The notes below the pieces were generated by a model. The model was not told where the DNA came from and did not search any database. It saw only the letters and a program-made list of their open reading frames with translations. A program made the translations under genes and the position numbers. Below, piece by piece: positions 1 to 6,019 of a DNA stretch of 6,106 nucleotides. Numbering within the stretch: position 1 is the stretch's first letter; each line of letters begins with the position of its first letter. The stretch covers positions 1 to 6,106 of the forward strand of contig DAICZO010000394.1 in the NCBI GenBank assembly GCA_027311125.1, given 5' to 3'. Origin of the DNA: Acidobacteriaceae bacterium. GTDB taxonomy: Bacteria > Acidobacteriota > Terriglobia > Terriglobales > Acidobacteriaceae.

Positions 1-493
1 GGGATGATGAGGTGGGCTCGATTGGGGTGGAGCTGGGGTGGGGTTTGCGGAGTTCGTGGAGCAGGGTGGCGACGAGGCCACGGGCTTGCTCGAATTCGGC
101 GCGAGGGGCGAGGGTGCCGAGGGTTGGGTCGTCGACGACCTCTTCGACGAGGGTTTCCGGGGGCTGGTCGGTGCGTTTCTGTGTGGGTTTGGGCAGATTC
201 AGGCTGGCGATCTGGAGGCCGTAGAGGAGGAGACCAGCGCGGCGGGGATCGATGTCGTTGGCGGCGATGCGGCGTAGGACCTCGCCGAGGGAGGCCTGGA
301 TGGCGCTCTGGTCTTCGGGCAGGGGGAGTTGGAAGTTGGCCTGGCGGTTGCGACGCTGGCGGGGGTTAGCGATGGGTTTGCGGGTGGTGTGGTGGTAGTA
401 GCAGAGTTCCTGCTGGCGGAGACAGGGGCTGGCACAGCGGTGGCCGTCGGTGAAGATGTGGCGGCACTGGTAGCGTACGGGTTCGGTTGACAT
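1..493 (-). CDS. Hypothetical protein with Cys/His-rich N-terminus, 3' end cut by the window edge
   Basis: Reading the minus strand from the ATG at 493 gives an open frame of 164 codons with no stop before the left edge, so the C-terminus is missing. The start is supported by a G-rich ribosome binding site (GGGGGGAG) about 7 bases upstream. The first 40 residues hold C10, C20, C24 and C31 followed by Tyr-Tyr-His-His (H34, H35) and Thr-Thr-Arg. The spacing C-x9-C-x10-C-x2-H could form a small zinc site; that is inference. A basic stretch (about 38-50) follows, then a helical region around 65-95 and an acidic, proline-rich tail. From memory, the motif (GHRC..P......CYYHH.TR) recurs in acidobacterial hypothetical proteins. 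I know no assigned function. The basic segment next to a possible zinc knuckle would allow nucleic-acid binding, but nothing here proves it. Confidence 0.75.
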   Translation of the reverse strand, partial: MSTEPVRYQCRHIFTDGHRCASPCLRQQELCYYHHTTRKPIANPRQRRNRQANFQLPLPEDQSAIQASLGEVLRRIAANDIDPRRAGLLLYGLQIASLNLPKPTQKRTDQPPETLVEEVVDDPTLGTLAPRAEFEQARGLVATLLHELRKPHPSSTPIEPTSSS

Positions 494-541
494 GGGTTAC
501 TCCCCCCTCCCGGGGATTTGTGGCAAAGTCTTCGAATGATG

Positions 542-582
542 GGACTTAGGCTTGGACTTGATGCGGTTTTGGCGTTAAGTCC
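542..582. promoter_or_regulatory. Cluster of three GGACTT half-sites upstream of the Cys/His gene
   Basis: GGACTT occurs at 542-547 and again at 554-559 (12-base period, about one helical turn), and as its inverse AAGTCC at 577-582. The last two form an inverted repeat with a 17-base spacer. The cluster lies 49-89 bases upstream of the start at 493, where promoter or operator sites would be expected. I could not pick a convincing -35/-10 pair on the minus strand, so the regulatory role is inferred from placement and repetition only. Confidence 0.22.
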
Positions 583-586
583 GGGG

Positions 587-625
587 TTAAAAGAGAAGAG
601 CCCCTGGCTGGGTGGCCGGGGGCTC
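587..625 (-). terminator. Rho-independent terminator, minus strand, with no obvious upstream gene
   Basis: An 11-bp stem (one G-U pair) forms between 598-608 (GAGCCCCTGGC) and 615-625, with a 6-base loop. Read on the minus strand, the stem is followed immediately by TTCTCTTTT. The plus strand has no T tract after the stem, so the direction is clear. Transcription arriving from above 625 would stop here. The nearest minus-strand gene (stop codon at 984-986) already has its own terminator at 901-938, so this one either backs it up or ends a separate small transcript from 626-900. It also insulates the Cys/His gene that starts at 493. Confidence 0.6.
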
Positions 626-900
626 CGATGAGTTCACTGCTTCCAGTGTATGGGTTTGGAGGTAACTGGTTGTTCAGGGGTGAATATTGAGATAAGTGGC
701 TTGATTTGTGTTGGTTGGCGGGTTGCAGGGAGAGGCCGGGGGTTGACAGGTCATTTTTACTGCGGTTTCAGGGGGTTCGGGCGGTAGATTTTTTTTGAAG
801 GTTGGAGTGGGTGGTTGTGGGTCGGAGTTCCCTGCCCTGACTTTTAGGCGGGCGACTTCGCGACAGGCTGCAGCGACGCTTTCAGGTTTACTCCAAGCTA
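626..900 (-). other. Gene-free gap between two minus-strand terminators; possible small RNA or dispersed repeat
   Basis: No ORF with a plausible ribosome site was found on either strand. A short hairpin with perfect 5-bp arms (CACTG/CAGTG, loop CTTC) lies at 635-648, just before the terminator stem. Further up is the palindrome TGAC-AG-GTCA at 744-753, beside a T-rich run at 789-796. On the minus strand a 26-codon frame (754 down to 674) exists but has no Shine-Dalgarno. The minus-strand phrase around 740-754 (AAAATGACCTGTCAACCCC) reminds me of intergenic repeats seen in Acidobacteriota; that is memory, not a search. A small RNA ending at the 587-625 terminator is possible, but I see no clear promoter. 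Confidence 0.3.
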
Positions 901-938
901 TAAAAGGAAACCCCCGCGCTGCTGAGGCAGCGAGGGGG
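901..938 (-). terminator. Rho-independent terminator of the periplasmic glycine-zipper protein gene
   Basis: The stem pairs 911-922 with 927-938 (five C-G pairs, one G/A mismatch at 916/933, then six more pairs) around the tetraloop TGAG. On the minus strand it is followed by TTTCCTTTTATAG, a U-rich tail. It lies about 45 bases beyond the TAA at 984-986, as expected for the end of that gene's transcript. Confidence 0.75.
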
Positions 939-983
939 CTAATACCGATACGTGGATGCAGCTACTGGGGAGGAACGATCCAG

Positions 984-2000
984 TTACTGGGCTGCTCCGG
1001 CCAGGTGGCCGTCGGCAGTAGAGTTGGCGGTCGAGCTGACGTTGGGATTGGTGGTGGGGTTGGCGGTCGCGCTGAGGGGCTTGAGGATCATGGGTACGGT
1101 GAGGCTGAAGACGAGGGTGGAATCCTTGGCTACGCTCTCCTGGCGGTCCTGCTTGAGCCAGATGACCGTGCCTACGCCCGCGCCTACGCCAGCACCGACT
1201 ACCGCGCCTACACCGCCACCGACGAGGGCGCCTGCGGCAGCACCGCCGCCGGCTGCGAGCGACATGACGGCGAGGGTCTCCTTGGGATGGTCGCGACGGA
1301 CGAGTGTGCCTTCGCTATCGACCTTGCTGGAGGTGGTCTGGCTGGTATCGATCAACTGGGCGTGGAGGATGTAGTGGGTTCCATCGGGGAGAGTGACGCT
1401 GCGGGGGACGAGATGGAGGGTGGCGGCACCGGAGATGCGGCGACCGCTGTGGACCTCGGTGACCATGCCTTCGACGACCGAGCCTACGGGGAGAATGACC
1501 TTGCCGCTGCGGGTGACGGGCTCGATGAGATCGGCGGTGAAGGGAGTGCCGACGACGGTGCTGGTGGTGGACAAGGAGTTCTTCATCCGGGTTTTGAGCA
1601 GGGTACCGGCGCGGAGTTCTCCGTCGCGCTCGGGGACTTCGGTGACGATTCCGGCGTCGAGGGTGGCTTCGTCGGGCTGTGCCGAGGACTTATCGACCGA
1701 AGTGACGATGTGGGCGTCGGGATCGAAGGCGGTGGTGGTAACGGGAGCGGCGGCGGCGGTGCCGGGAGCGCGGTAGGGCACGTAGGGGCCGTAGACCTCG
1801 GTGGAGGGAGCAGGGGCGATAGCAGCGGCCGGCTTGTCGGCCTTGACGGGCGGGGCATCCTGGGAGGTGATGATCTCGGAGGAGTCTGGCTTGGAGACTC
1901 CGGTCAGCTCGCTTTGCGCGTAGGCGCTGGTGGTGAGCGTGATGGTGAACAGGGGTGCAGCAGCTAGAACAAACGCAGCGGTAGCAATGGGTAGCTTCAT
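984..2000 (-). CDS. Secreted/periplasmic protein with beta-rich domain and glycine zipper
   Basis: This 338-residue protein is probably exported. Residues 1-28 are a clear Sec signal peptide (short basic start, hydrophobic core, Ala-Tyr-Ala before Gln29). Residues 30-125 are low-complexity, rich in Pro, Ala, Thr and Asp, and probably disordered. Residues 129-217 look like a compact beta domain: a Gly-Thr-Leu-Leu-Lys start, then ILPVGSVVEGMVTEV at about 169-183 and a Leu-Pro-Asp-Gly turn. This resembles the TrbI-like beta domain common in acidobacterial surface proteins, but I cannot confirm the match. Residues 249-282 are a glycine zipper (repeated Gly-x-x-x-Gly or Gly-Ala-Val-Gly), able to insert in or pack against a membrane. 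A beta-like segment (295-306) and a Thr/Asn/Ala tail follow. The ATG at 2000 was chosen because it starts the signal peptide and has GAGGA upstream; an in-frame ATG at 2156 would bury the signal. Substrate and function are unknown. Confidence 0.78.
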   Translation of the reverse strand: MKLPIATAAFVLAAAPLFTITLTTSAYAQSELTGVSKPDSSEIITSQDAPPVKADKPAAAIAPAPSTEVYGPYVPYRAPGTAAAAPVTTTAFDPDAHIVTSVDKSSAQPDEATLDAGIVTEVPERDGELRAGTLLKTRMKNSLSTTSTVVGTPFTADLIEPVTRSGKVILPVGSVVEGMVTEVHSGRRISGAATLHLVPRSVTLPDGTHYILHAQLIDTSQTTSSKVDSEGTLVRRDHPKETLAVMSLAAGGGAAAGALVGGGVGAVVGAGVGAGVGTVIWLKQDRQESVAKDSTLVFSLTVPMILKPLSATANPTTNPNVSSTANSTADGHLAGAAQ

Positions 2001-2097
2001 GGCAAACAATCCTCGCACTATCTTCCGGCGCGCTTGCTGCTCGACGCCTCTTCCGAGCTTAGAGGCTGGCTGGGGTGGTGGGGGACGATTTCGCGAT

Positions 2098-2134
2098 GGG
2101 GAATCGACCCCGCCACTAATCGCGGGGATTCCCC
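2098..2134. repeat. Inverted repeat GGGGAATC/GATTCCCC in the divergent intergenic region
   Basis: GGGGAATC (2098-2105) and GATTCCCC (2127-2134) are perfect 8-bp inverted arms. Inside them, CCC at 2108-2110 can pair with GGG at 2124-2126 if GA (2106-2107) bulges. Neither strand has a T tract after it, so it is not an intrinsic terminator. It lies about 100 bases upstream of the periplasmic protein start and about 30 bases before the eno extended -10. It could be an operator or a leader hairpin for the minus-strand gene. Confidence 0.35.
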
Positions 2135-2140
2135 CCCGGG

Positions 2141-2159
2141 TGACACATGCTGTCATGTG
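2141..2159. promoter_or_regulatory. Nested palindromes over the presumed -35 region of eno
   Basis: Two perfect inverted repeats overlap here: TGACA-N5-TGTCA at 2141-2155 and CACATG-N4-CATGTG at 2144-2159. They sit where the -35 element would lie relative to the TAGAAT at 2167-2172, and no good TTGACA is present at the right spacing. A bound regulator could therefore act directly on the eno promoter. The protein is unknown, and two independent short dyads can occur by chance. Confidence 0.35.
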
Positions 2160-2163
2160 GCTT

Positions 2164-2172
2164 TGCTAGAAT
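2164..2172 (+). promoter_or_regulatory. Candidate extended -10 promoter of eno
   Basis: TGCTAGAAT at 2164-2172 matches an extended -10 (TG-n-TAGAAT against consensus TG-n-TATAAT). Extended -10 promoters can work without a good -35, and none is seen at 17 bases. Transcription starting near 2179 would leave an untranslated leader of about 150 bases before the eno ATG. No other equally good promoter was found between 2001 and 2326 on the plus strand. Confidence 0.45.
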
Positions 2173-2206
2173 CCGACTGGTGAGTAGTTCTGGCTCTCAA
2201 TTCGTT

Positions 2207-2220
2207 CAAACGATCGTTTC
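2207..2220. promoter_or_regulatory. Perfect 12-bp palindrome in the eno leader, possible repressor operator
   Basis: AAACGATCGTTT at 2208-2219 is a perfect palindrome. With flanking C at both ends it reads CAAAC-GATC-GTTTC. This has the form of operators described for the TetR-family fatty-acid regulator PsrA in Pseudomonas ((G/C)AAAC, 2-4 bases, GTTT(G/C)). It lies about 30 bases downstream of the presumed eno transcription start, a typical position for repression. No TetR gene is in the window, so the resemblance is only suggestive. Confidence 0.35.
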
Positions 2221-2326
2221 CATGGCGGGTGCGACAGTGCCGGTGGACCGGCGGGCGAAGTTGAACGACCGCATGAGCCACCGCATCGCAGCAAATCATC
2301 CTTATAACGAAAGCAATAGGAGCAAT

Positions 2327-3616
<1,290 letters not shown>

Positions 3617-3639
3617 GCCGGAGACGGAATGACGTAGTA

Positions 3640-3688
3640 CCAGCCGTGGTGGCTTGCCTGATGGGGAGCTGCCGCGGCTGGATTTTTT
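3640..3688 (+). terminator. Rho-independent terminator of eno
   Basis: A 14-bp stem pairs 3640-3653 (CCAGCCGTGGTGGC) with 3668-3681, including three G-T wobbles, around a 14-base loop. ATTTTTT follows at 3682-3688. It starts 24 bases after the eno stop. Its T tract overlaps the TAA (3687-3689, minus strand) of the convergent phosphatase gene, so the two genes are packed tail to tail. Confidence 0.85.
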
Positions 3689-4469
3689 AAGCTGGCAGGG
3701 GCCTTGTGGCGACCAGGACGGTAAGGTCGTCCAGCCTGGGGGAGTGCTTGCGTGCGAGGGGGCCGCGGCGGTACCAGGGCGGGCGGGCAAAGTCGGTTGC
3801 GGCTTTGAGGGTCTGGTCGCAGATGTCGGTGGCGGACTGGCTGGTGGTTTGCTCGACGATGTGGCGTACTCCCTCGGGACCGAAGGTTCGGCGGCCACGG
3901 CGCTGCTCGGTGACGCCCTTGGTGACGACGACGAGGCGGGCGCCGGGCTCGAAGGCCATGATCGACGGCTCGTAGGTGAGGTGGGTGAAGAGGCCCATGG
4001 GCATGGCGACGTTGGGCAACATTCTGGTGCCGTCGGAATCGCGGAGGATGGCGGTCTGGCCGCCTGCGTTGATGTAGGCGATGAGTCCGAGCGGGGCGTC
4101 GTAGCAGCCGACGAAGGTTGGGGCAAAGCGGATGCCTCCGGCGGCGCGAAAGAGGGCTGCGTTGATGGCCTGGACGAGCAGGGCGGTCGCATCCATGAGG
4201 TTGGCGTTCTCGGGGCCGAAGAGGTCGCGAGCGGTGGAGCGAAAGGTCTTCTGCGCGATGGCTGCGATGGGGTGGGTTTCGGCACGGCGGCCGGCGATAT
4301 CGCTGAGCAGAAAGGCCACTCGGGAGCCGACCACGACGGCGTCGTAGAAGTCGCCGCCGGTTCGTCCGGCGTTGTAACGAGCTTCGAGTTGCAGGCCTGC
4401 GACCGGACTGAGGGCGCTGCGCTCGGGTTCGCACCAACTGTTGGTCACAGTGCCAGCTTGCTTCGCCAT
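3687..4469 (-). CDS. SpoIIE/RsbU-type PP2C phosphatase with one altered metal site
   Basis: Phosphatases of this family dephosphorylate a serine on STAS anti-sigma antagonists, which then capture the anti-sigma kinase and free a sigma factor. The 260-residue protein is essentially one catalytic domain: GGDFYD (38-43, metal Asp D40), LSDIAG (55-60, D57), AYINAGGQTAIL (131-142), MPMGLF (156-161) and LDDLTVLV (246-253, D247/D248). The motif normally reading T-D-G-V-T-E is VVTKGVTEQ (181-189), so K184 replaces a metal-binding Asp. Activity may be lost or changed, or this may be a known variant subfamily. No sensor or membrane domain is attached. The ATG at 4469 was preferred because AGGGGTGAG lies just upstream; an ATG at 4601 would add 44 residues unlike the family, lacks a ribosome site and crowds the divergent STAS gene. 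That gene, 161 bases away, is the natural candidate partner. Confidence 0.85.
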   Translation of the reverse strand: MAKQAGTVTNSWCEPERSALSPVAGLQLEARYNAGRTGGDFYDAVVVGSRVAFLLSDIAGRRAETHPIAAIAQKTFRSTARDLFGPENANLMDATALLVQAINAALFRAAGGIRFAPTFVGCYDAPLGLIAYINAGGQTAILRDSDGTRMLPNVAMPMGLFTHLTYEPSIMAFEPGARLVVVTKGVTEQRRGRRTFGPEGVRHIVEQTTSQSATDICDQTLKAATDFARPPWYRRGPLARKHSPRLDDLTVLVATRPLPA

Positions 4470-4630
4470 GGAACTCACCCCTGGGCTGATGCTGAAAATG
4501 TACTTGAGGCCACTCACTGTATCACCTTCAGGAGCGATTTGCGCCGTTTCGGAGGCAAAGTGCTTTGTTTGGGGGCGTGGCTGTGAGACACTCATGCGCA
4601 TCGAAACAAAGCTGCTATTGCGAGAACTTC

Positions 4631-4966
4631 ATGCCCTCTTCCGCCCTTACGCTTGAGATTACCCAGACCGGCGATGTTGCCATGGTGCTGTGCCACGGCA
4701 AACTGATCTACGGTGCCACCGACGTGCTGTCCACGCAGGTTCGTCCACTGATTCCGCACTGCAAACGCATTGTGCTGGACCTGACTGACCTGACGGTGAT
4801 GGACAGTATTGGTCTGGGGGCGCTGGTGCGGCTGTATGCGGCTGCGCGGGCTGCCGGGTGCGAACTGCAACTGATCCATCTGCGGCAACGCATACGTGAG
4901 TTGCTGGCACTGACGAATCTGTTGTCGGTGTTTTCGGTGATTGGCGAGCACGGTATCAAGCTGTGA
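4631..4966 (+). CDS. STAS-domain anti-sigma-factor antagonist
   Basis: This 111-residue protein is a single STAS domain of the SpoIIAA/RsbV type. Such proteins bind an anti-sigma kinase when unphosphorylated and are switched off when that kinase phosphorylates one serine. The hallmark is IVLDLTDLTVMDSIGLGAL (47-65), with S59 in Asp-Ser-x-Gly as the expected acceptor. The preceding beta strands (VAMVLCHGKLI, 16-26) and the C-terminal helix/strand pattern also fit. Length is normal for the family. The ATG at 4631 has only a weak GCGAG ribosome site, but the domain begins directly after it; an upstream in-frame ATG at 4565 would add an unrelated Cys-rich segment. The divergent PP2C phosphatase gene suggests a partner-switching pair. 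No kinase or sigma gene is in view, so the target is unknown. No clear promoter was identified between 4470 and 4630. Confidence 0.88.
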   Translation: MPSSALTLEITQTGDVAMVLCHGKLIYGATDVLSTQVRPLIPHCKRIVLDLTDLTVMDSIGLGALVRLYAAARAAGCELQLIHLRQRIRELLALTNLLSVFSVIGEHGIKL

Positions 4967-4968
4967 TT

Positions 4969-4990
4969 GGGCTGGCGTAGGGGCTGGCGT
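4969..4990. repeat. Tandem direct repeat GGGCTGGCGT
   Basis: The 10-mer GGGCTGGCGT occurs at 4969-4978 and 4981-4990, a 12-base period, just after the STAS stop codon. A run of seven T's follows. There is no inverted repeat before the T's, so I do not call a terminator for the STAS gene. The repeat could be a binding site or chance slippage. Confidence 0.4.
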
Positions 4991-5040
4991 TTTTTTGGAA
5001 AAACTTCTTGACATAGAGCACTCTATATTGCAGAGTAGAT
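4989..5040 (+). promoter_or_regulatory. Promoter and probable operator of the membrane protein/winged-helix operon
   Basis: TTGACA, a perfect -35, lies at 5008-5013. Just upstream is the A/T-rich stretch 4990-5003 (GTTTTT-TTGG-AAAAAC, itself a 6-bp dyad), which resembles an UP element. The -10 is uncertain: TATATT at 5024-5029 is only 10 bases from the -35, and the 16-18 base positions hold poor matches. Overlapping this is a dyad array: ATAGAG-CA-CTCTAT at 5013-5026 and ACTCT-N7-AGAGT at 5020-5036, which share the central CTCT arm. Such interleaved half-sites across a promoter are what an autoregulating winged-helix dimer would bind, and such a regulator is the second gene of the operon. Confidence 0.55.
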
Positions 5041-5057
5041 GGCAGGAGGAGTTCCCT

Positions 5058-5657
5058 ATGACTACCGATACGCGCAATGACCTGGTAAGCCGACTGGATC
5101 TGATGGAGCAGATGGTTCAGGAGGGCAGGAAGACGACCCAGTTTTATGGTTGGATGTTTGTGTTGTGGGGGGTGGCGTACCTGGTGGCGATCGGGTGGGT
5201 TCACCTGTTACCGAAGCCTGTGTTGGCTTGGCCGGTGACGATGACGTTGACTGCGCTGCTGGGCGGGCTGATCGATGCGCGGAAGCGGCGTGGCCAGGCA
5301 TTGAACAGCAAATCGCGGGCGGTGTGGGCGACGTGGATTGCGACGGGAAGCGCTATTTTCGTGTTCGCGTTTGGTTCGATAGGGAGCGAGCATGGCTGGA
5401 GCCATCCGCAGGTGATGCTGGCTGGGATCGAGGTATTGCTGGGGCTGGCGAATGTGGCGAGCAGCCTGGTGTTGCGGTGGAGGTTGCAGACTGCCGTGGG
5501 GATTCTATGGTGGGTTTGTGGCACAGCCTCGTTCTATGTCTCAAGCGAAACTCTGCTGCCGGTGTTCCTGGTCGGCATCGTGGTGTGCAATTTGGGCTTT
5601 GGGGCGTATCTGATGTACCTGGAGGCACAGGCACGGCGGCAGGTTGTCCATGAGTGA
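5058..5657 (+). CDS. Six-helix integral membrane protein of unknown function
   Basis: The 199-residue product has a charged cytosolic-looking N-terminus (1-29, with RLDLMEQMVQEGRKT) and about six hydrophobic segments: 31-51, 55-72, 88-108, 117-139, 143-162 and 165-187. The loop after the second (DARKRRG, 73-79) and the C-terminal tail (AQARRQ) are basic, which by the positive-inside rule puts them in the cytoplasm. There is no signal peptide and no catalytic motif that I recognise. The ATG at 5058 has an excellent AGGAGG 8 bases upstream. An in-frame ATG at 4941 would overlap the STAS gene and the promoter, so it was rejected. The last 8 bases overlap the start of the winged-helix gene, so the two are translationally coupled and probably act together. 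A role in sensing or envelope homeostasis is a guess from this pairing only. Confidence 0.8.
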   Translation: MTTDTRNDLVSRLDLMEQMVQEGRKTTQFYGWMFVLWGVAYLVAIGWVHLLPKPVLAWPVTMTLTALLGGLIDARKRRGQALNSKSRAVWATWIATGSAIFVFAFGSIGSEHGWSHPQVMLAGIEVLLGLANVASSLVLRWRLQTAVGILWWVCGTASFYVSSETLLPVFLVGIVVCNLGFGAYLMYLEAQARRQVVHE

Positions 5658-5952
5658 TCTACCGGAGCTCGATCCCATTATCCATGGCAAGCTACGACTG
5701 GCGTTGATGTCGTTGCTGGCTACGACGGAGCAGGCGGAGTTCAAGTGGCTGCGCGAGAGGACGTCCTCTACCGACGGAAATCTGGGGGCGCAGTTGCAGA
5801 AGTTGGAGGAGGCGGGTTACGTGAATGTAGAGAAGAAGTTTGTGCTGCGTAAGCCGGTGACGGAGTATCGCATTACCGAGGGAGGTAGAGCGGCTTTGAC
5901 GGGTTATATTCAGGCGTTGAAGACATTGCTGGGGGCGGCGATGGAGCTTTGA
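5650..5952 (+). CDS. Small winged-helix transcriptional regulator
   Basis: This 100-residue protein is one winged helix-turn-helix domain, most like the stand-alone winged-helix family (PF13601 type, related to MarR/ArsR/PadR). Helix 1 is PELDPIIHGKLRLALMSLL (5-23). The helix-turn-helix follows, with FKWLRERTSS (31-40) then TDGNLGAQLQKLEEAGY (41-57) as the probable recognition helix. The wing is about VEKKFVLRKPVTEYRIT (60-76), and the C-terminal helix (77-98) would serve dimerisation. No ligand domain or Cys metal site is visible. The ATG at 5650 lies inside the end of the membrane protein gene (8-base overlap, different frame); a TTG at 5644 would add two residues. A CAGG about 6 bases upstream may help. 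It probably represses its own operon through the dyads at 5013-5036, by analogy with such gene pairs. Confidence 0.85.
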   Translation: MSDLPELDPIIHGKLRLALMSLLATTEQAEFKWLRERTSSTDGNLGAQLQKLEEAGYVNVEKKFVLRKPVTEYRITEGGRAALTGYIQALKTLLGAAMEL

Positions 5953-5979
5953 AGTGGTGGGGGCGACGGCAACGGCAGG

Positions 5980-5998
5980 TCCTCCGCTGCGCGGAGGA
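5980..5998. repeat. Perfect 8-bp hairpin, probable dispersed extragenic palindrome
   Basis: TCCTCCGC (5980-5987) and GCGGAGGA (5991-5998) pair perfectly around a TGC loop, 27 bases after the winged-helix stop. No T tract follows on either strand, so it is not a standard intrinsic terminator, although it could protect the 3' end of the operon transcript. GGCAAC-like hexamers lie on both sides (5967-5977 and from 6020), as if the palindrome sits inside the array. I recall hairpins of this type in acidobacterial intergenic regions, but a genome search was not possible. Confidence 0.6.
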
Positions 5999-6019
5999 TT
6001 GCAACTAAAAACAAACAAC

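Noticed and set aside
674..754. 26-codon frame on the minus strand in the gap
   Set aside because: It has no Shine-Dalgarno and no recognisable composition; more likely part of a non-coding repeat.
743..771. TTGACA on the plus strand as a -35 element
   Set aside because: The hexamer at 17 bases (TTTCAG) is not a -10, and no plus-strand gene follows.
795..1967. 390-codon open frame on the plus strand
   Set aside because: It is Gly/Asp-rich with no domain pattern, lies antisense to the gene at 984-2000, and that gene has a signal peptide, ribosome site and terminator. It is a GC-driven shadow.
2147..2326. In-frame N-terminal extension of enolase by 60 codons
   Set aside because: The added residues do not resemble enolase, whereas the ATG at 2327 has AGGAG upstream and gives the standard N-terminus and length.
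3654..4586. 310-codon open frame on the plus strand
   Set aside because: It is antisense to the phosphatase gene, Gly/Asp-rich, and spans the eno terminator.
4470..4601. 44-residue N-terminal extension of the phosphatase (ATG at 4601)
   Set aside because: No ribosome site, no family similarity, and it would leave only 29 bases for two divergent promoters. The ATG at 4469 has AGGGGTGAG. The longer form cannot be fully excluded.
4989..5004. Terminator for the STAS gene (GTTTTT/AAAAAC dyad and T run)
   Set aside because: The stem is all A-T apart from its closing pair and no GC stem precedes the T run; it fits better as an A/T-rich element upstream of the -35 at 5008.
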